From Pseudomonas grandcourensis (lineage in GTDB: Bacteria > Pseudomonadota > Gammaproteobacteria > Pseudomonadales > Pseudomonadaceae): a DNA stretch of 64,000 bases. A model generated the notes under the pieces. That model ran no database searches and was not told where the DNA came from. It saw nothing but the letters and a program-made list of their open reading frames with translations. The position numbers were made by a program, and so were the translations under genes. Numbering within the stretch: the first letter of the stretch is position 1; each line of letters opens with the position of its first letter. This document shows, in pieces, positions 61,852 to 64,000 of this stretch. The stretch covers positions 3,448,501-3,512,500 of the forward strand of contig NZ_CP150919.1 in NCBI RefSeq assembly GCF_039909015.1. Reading direction: 5' to 3'.

Positions 61852-63342
61852 TCAGTGACCCGCCGACCATTCATCCTCCAGCGTGATGCCGGCGTCAGGA
61901 TCGTCCGGCGTATTTTGCGTCGCAGCCCTTTGGATAATTGCATCAGGCGCCCCACCTTCGCCTGCGGGCGTCCACTCCATGCGGTACAGCTGACCGATCA
62001 GGCTGACGGGCAATCCGCTGACATCAGTCATCCATTGCATGATCTGTTCGGCGACCGGGTGCCCCTGCATGGCCTTGTGCAACTCGGGCATGGCCACCAG
62101 CATGCCCGGATGGCACTGACGTAGAAAACGCTCGAGCCCCGCACCTTTTTCGATAAAGGGTGCAAACAACAGGCACACCAGTTGTGCTTCGCTCAGGCCC
62201 AGGTTCTTTTGTGCCTCGGCCGCCGCTCGTGCATGCAGTTCGGCCAGTGCCGCCGGATTGCCGAAGACTTCGATGGCCTGCTCGCACAATCGCTCGGGCA
62301 AGCGCTTGCGGCGCATCATCACCAACGCGCGTTGCAGGTATAGCTCAACACCGGATTCGTAATTGCGATTCTGCACGAAGCACGCATGCAACCCTCGGAC
62401 GTGCGCCGAGATCGACGGGCTGACGAATTCGTTGTCGCTGATCTGCGCGGACAGTTCGTCTGGCTGGAAGCCGAGAAATTCAGTCAGCAATGGCCAGCGC
62501 TCTTCCAGGTTGCTGACCAGCAGGTCGTGAATGTCGATGCAGGCCGTACGACGACAGGTCTCAAAACGCTCTTGCGGACGCCACGGGGCCTGACCGTAAT
62601 CGGCGTAGAACCCGTGATAACAGTCGCTGCCCAGTTCATCGAGCAATGTAAACAACCCCGCATAACCCGGCTCGCCCGCAGGCGAAGGCTTGAGTCCGGC
62701 ATTGGTGGCGGCGCGTCTCAACCCGCCGATGAACACCTTCTGCTGACGCGGCGTGTCACTGATGAGCAAGGCGTCGACACCACCGTCCCAGCGAGCGATT
62801 TGTCCGTAGAACTCTCCCGTGGCCAGATAACCGTCATCCCACAGGTCGAACCCGTCGCGCCATTCCCGCCGATGGCCGATCATCAACAGATTCAGGCGGC
62901 TGGACTCGCGACCGGCGTCGGAGATCGGCGTCAGGTGGTTGAACGGCAAGACCTCACGATCATCGACCATCAACACCTCGACCCGGGGATCGTCATAGAC
63001 AAACAACGCGCTGTTGGTCCGGTGCATGTTTTCCACGGCCGCGCAGTTTGCTCCGCTCAACCGTAACGAGGCGATGCGCAACTGGAATGTCGCCGGCGTC
63101 CGGGTGGCGATGGTCAACTGCGCAGCACGCAACAGCGCCAGGGTGTAGCAGTTGTCACGGGCTCCGGACTGGATCGCCAACACCTTGTAGTCGCCAATGC
63201 GCTCCATGCCCCCCGCCGCTACCGCCAGGCGCTGAATCAACAATTGCAATGCAGTGCGTTCGGCACGGGAGAAAAAACCCAGCAATCGCTGCAGCACTTG
63301 TTGATAGACATAGTTCATCGCTTGGTCATGGATGCTGGTCAT
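61852..63342 (-). CDS. Unrecognised 496-aa protein, co-directional with MocR regulator
   Basis: I do not recognise this 496-residue soluble protein. It starts MTSIHDQAMNYVYQQVLQRLLGFFSRAERTALQLLIQ. It has an alpha/beta first half with paired strands ending VEVLMVDDREVLPFN. A second region carries KVFIGGLRRAATNAGL and a Cys pair, ETCRRTACIDIHDLL. The last third is helical and charged (ELYLQRALVMMRRKRLPERLCEQAIEVFGN, then GAGLERFLRQCHPGMLVAMPELH). No signal peptide or membrane helix is present. It ends 40 bp before the MocR start, so it is probably under the same promoter, with the region after 63343 as its control region. Confidence 0.7.
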   Translation of the reverse strand: MTSIHDQAMNYVYQQVLQRLLGFFSRAERTALQLLIQRLAVAAGGMERIGDYKVLAIQSGARDNCYTLALLRAAQLTIATRTPATFQLRIASLRLSGANCAAVENMHRTNSALFVYDDPRVEVLMVDDREVLPFNHLTPISDAGRESSRLNLLMIGHRREWRDGFDLWDDGYLATGEFYGQIARWDGGVDALLISDTPRQQKVFIGGLRRAATNAGLKPSPAGEPGYAGLFTLLDELGSDCYHGFYADYGQAPWRPQERFETCRRTACIDIHDLLVSNLEERWPLLTEFLGFQPDELSAQISDNEFVSPSISAHVRGLHACFVQNRNYESGVELYLQRALVMMRRKRLPERLCEQAIEVFGNPAALAELHARAAAEAQKNLGLSEAQLVCLLFAPFIEKGAGLERFLRQCHPGMLVAMPELHKAMQGHPVAEQIMQWMTDVSGLPVSLIGQLYRMEWTPAGEGGAPDAIIQRAATQNTPDDPDAGITLEDEWSAGH

Positions 63343-63895
63343 CTTTATTTACCTGATACTCGTAAGTTCAATATCGTGCAGACAGCAAATCCCGTTGGAC
63401 TGTCTGCGCGAATGGAGTCATGGACTTTATTGCCAAATGCTAACACTTGAATTTTCTTGAAATCATTTGAAACGATCGCAACACCCCCTCGACTTAACGA
63501 CCAAGGTGAGGCTGAAATGCCCGGCTGGCATGGGTTTGTTCGTTTTAAACGGGAGTCCTAGGAAATATCCGACAACGTCCCACAGACACTTAATACAAAA
63601 AATAAGGAAGGAAGTTGTCGCCGCCTTTTTGGCAACTAAACAACAACCAACTAATTTGAAGATTTGCACCGATGGCGCACATTGAAAAGTTTCAGCCTGA
63701 CACCCAGCCATGACTCATTCCTTGAGATGAAAGTAATCATTCAATTATCAGGGCTTAGTGGCTGATTAGAAGCTACAGATTACGGGCAAAAACCAGTTCA
63801 GTTGCTGGACCGGTCTGCGGATCGACGGGTTTCGGGGGGCGCAAACGAAAGAGTCCGTGTGGGCACGGACTCTTGGACAGGCTATTGAGTAACTA
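63343..63895. other. Intergenic region without a supported gene
   Basis: About 550 bp, A/T-rich, hold the likely promoter for the minus-strand unknown/MocR pair. Small frames on both strands (for example 63467-63685 and 63463-63711) lack ribosome sites and family features. The right end has a strong terminator for the following minus-strand gene. Confidence 0.45.
63850..63873 (-). terminator. Terminator of the minus-strand dehydrogenase gene
   Basis: A ten-base stem, AGAGTCCGTG / CACGGACTCT, has a four-base loop, 22 bp after the stop. On the minus strand it is followed by TTTCGTTT. Confidence 0.85.
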
Positions 63896-64000
63896 TCAGG
63901 CCGGTTCGACCTGCAGCGCGACCCGTTCGCGACACGGGCATTCGTCCATGTAGCGATGCGCTTCGACAAACTCGGCAAACGGGAAGACCCGAGTCTTGAG
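63896..64000 (-). CDS. 3' end of a zinc-type alcohol/quinone dehydrogenase (partial)
   Basis: The last 34 codons of a minus-strand gene enter from the right edge: RVFPFAEFVEAHRYMDECPC, then RERVALQVEPA, ending in TGA at 63896-63898. The FPFAEFVEAHRYMD pattern is the usual C-terminal end of medium-chain dehydrogenases of the quinone-reductase/zinc-binding type, where it completes the NADPH-binding domain. The substrate is unknown. A strong terminator follows. Confidence 0.7.
   Translation of the reverse strand, partial: LKTRVFPFAEFVEAHRYMDECPCRERVALQVEPA

Noticed and set aside
63467..63685. Small plus-strand frame in the last intergenic region
   Set aside because: No Shine-Dalgarno sequence, no recognisable features, and AT-rich codon use unlike the neighbouring genes.

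Overview
The window looks like a chromosomal segment of a fluorescent-type Pseudomonas. It has GC-rich core genes, typical Pseudomonas REP/REPIN repeats (GGGAGCGAGC..GCTCGC), a DUF1652 protein, an OprD-family porin, a SpuE-like polyamine binding protein and a formate dehydrogenase/selenocysteine cluster. No species is assigned, because everything is read by eye from sequence and remembered family features.

Bases 1 to about 11,250 are an accessory island. It opens with the tail of an unidentified gene, a DUF2384-type orphan antitoxin and two small hypothetical genes. A tyrosine recombinase (2099-3046, minus) and a divergent KfrA-like coiled-coil DNA-binding protein (3225-4259) come next. Then follows a translationally coupled OLD-family ATPase/TOPRIM nuclease plus UvrD-like helicase pair (4551-8206), the architecture of Gabija/class 2 OLD phage defence. 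A second tyrosine recombinase (8265-9683, minus) closes the cassette. About 1 kb of AT-rich non-coding DNA with dispersed AGTCGC repeats and a decayed cupin gene mark the transition to core genome.

Bases 11.3-19.3 kb hold a four-repeat membrane protein, a lipoprotein, an OmpR/QseBC-like two-component pair, an exported alpha/beta hydrolase, a DUF1254/DUF1214 protein, a deletion scar joining a DUF1329 fragment to an inverted SDR fragment, and a DUF3313 lipoprotein.

Bases 19.4-28.5 kb hold a compact minus-strand type VI secretion operon: tssB-tssC-[TssK-N/TssA-C chimera]-tssF-tssG-tssJ-tssE-[ImpA_N-TM-OmpA chimera]. It has no tssL, tssM, clpV, hcp or vgrG here. The two chimeras, which together appear to redistribute TssA domains onto TssK and onto an OmpA peptidoglycan anchor, are the most unusual observation in the window.

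Bases 28.9-40.1 kb hold an isochorismatase-like hydrolase and an OprD porin on the plus strand. Facing them is a complete formate dehydrogenase/selenocysteine module: fdnG (in-frame UGA = Sec197, with a SECIS hairpin), fdnH, fdnI, fdhE, selA, selB and tRNA-Sec (selC). The remainder (40.2-64 kb) contains a MalY/PatB-type lyase, a PAS-PAS hybrid kinase, a FAN1-type nuclease coupled to a Cas4-like-nuclease/XPD-like helicase fusion, small envelope proteins, a polyamine uptake/oxidation group with an AraC regulator, an IS110-family insertion that appears to have split a terminator, a UvrD-family helicase, a pirin, phosphoglucomutase, a MocR regulator with an unrecognised 496-aa partner, and the tail of a zinc-type dehydrogenase.
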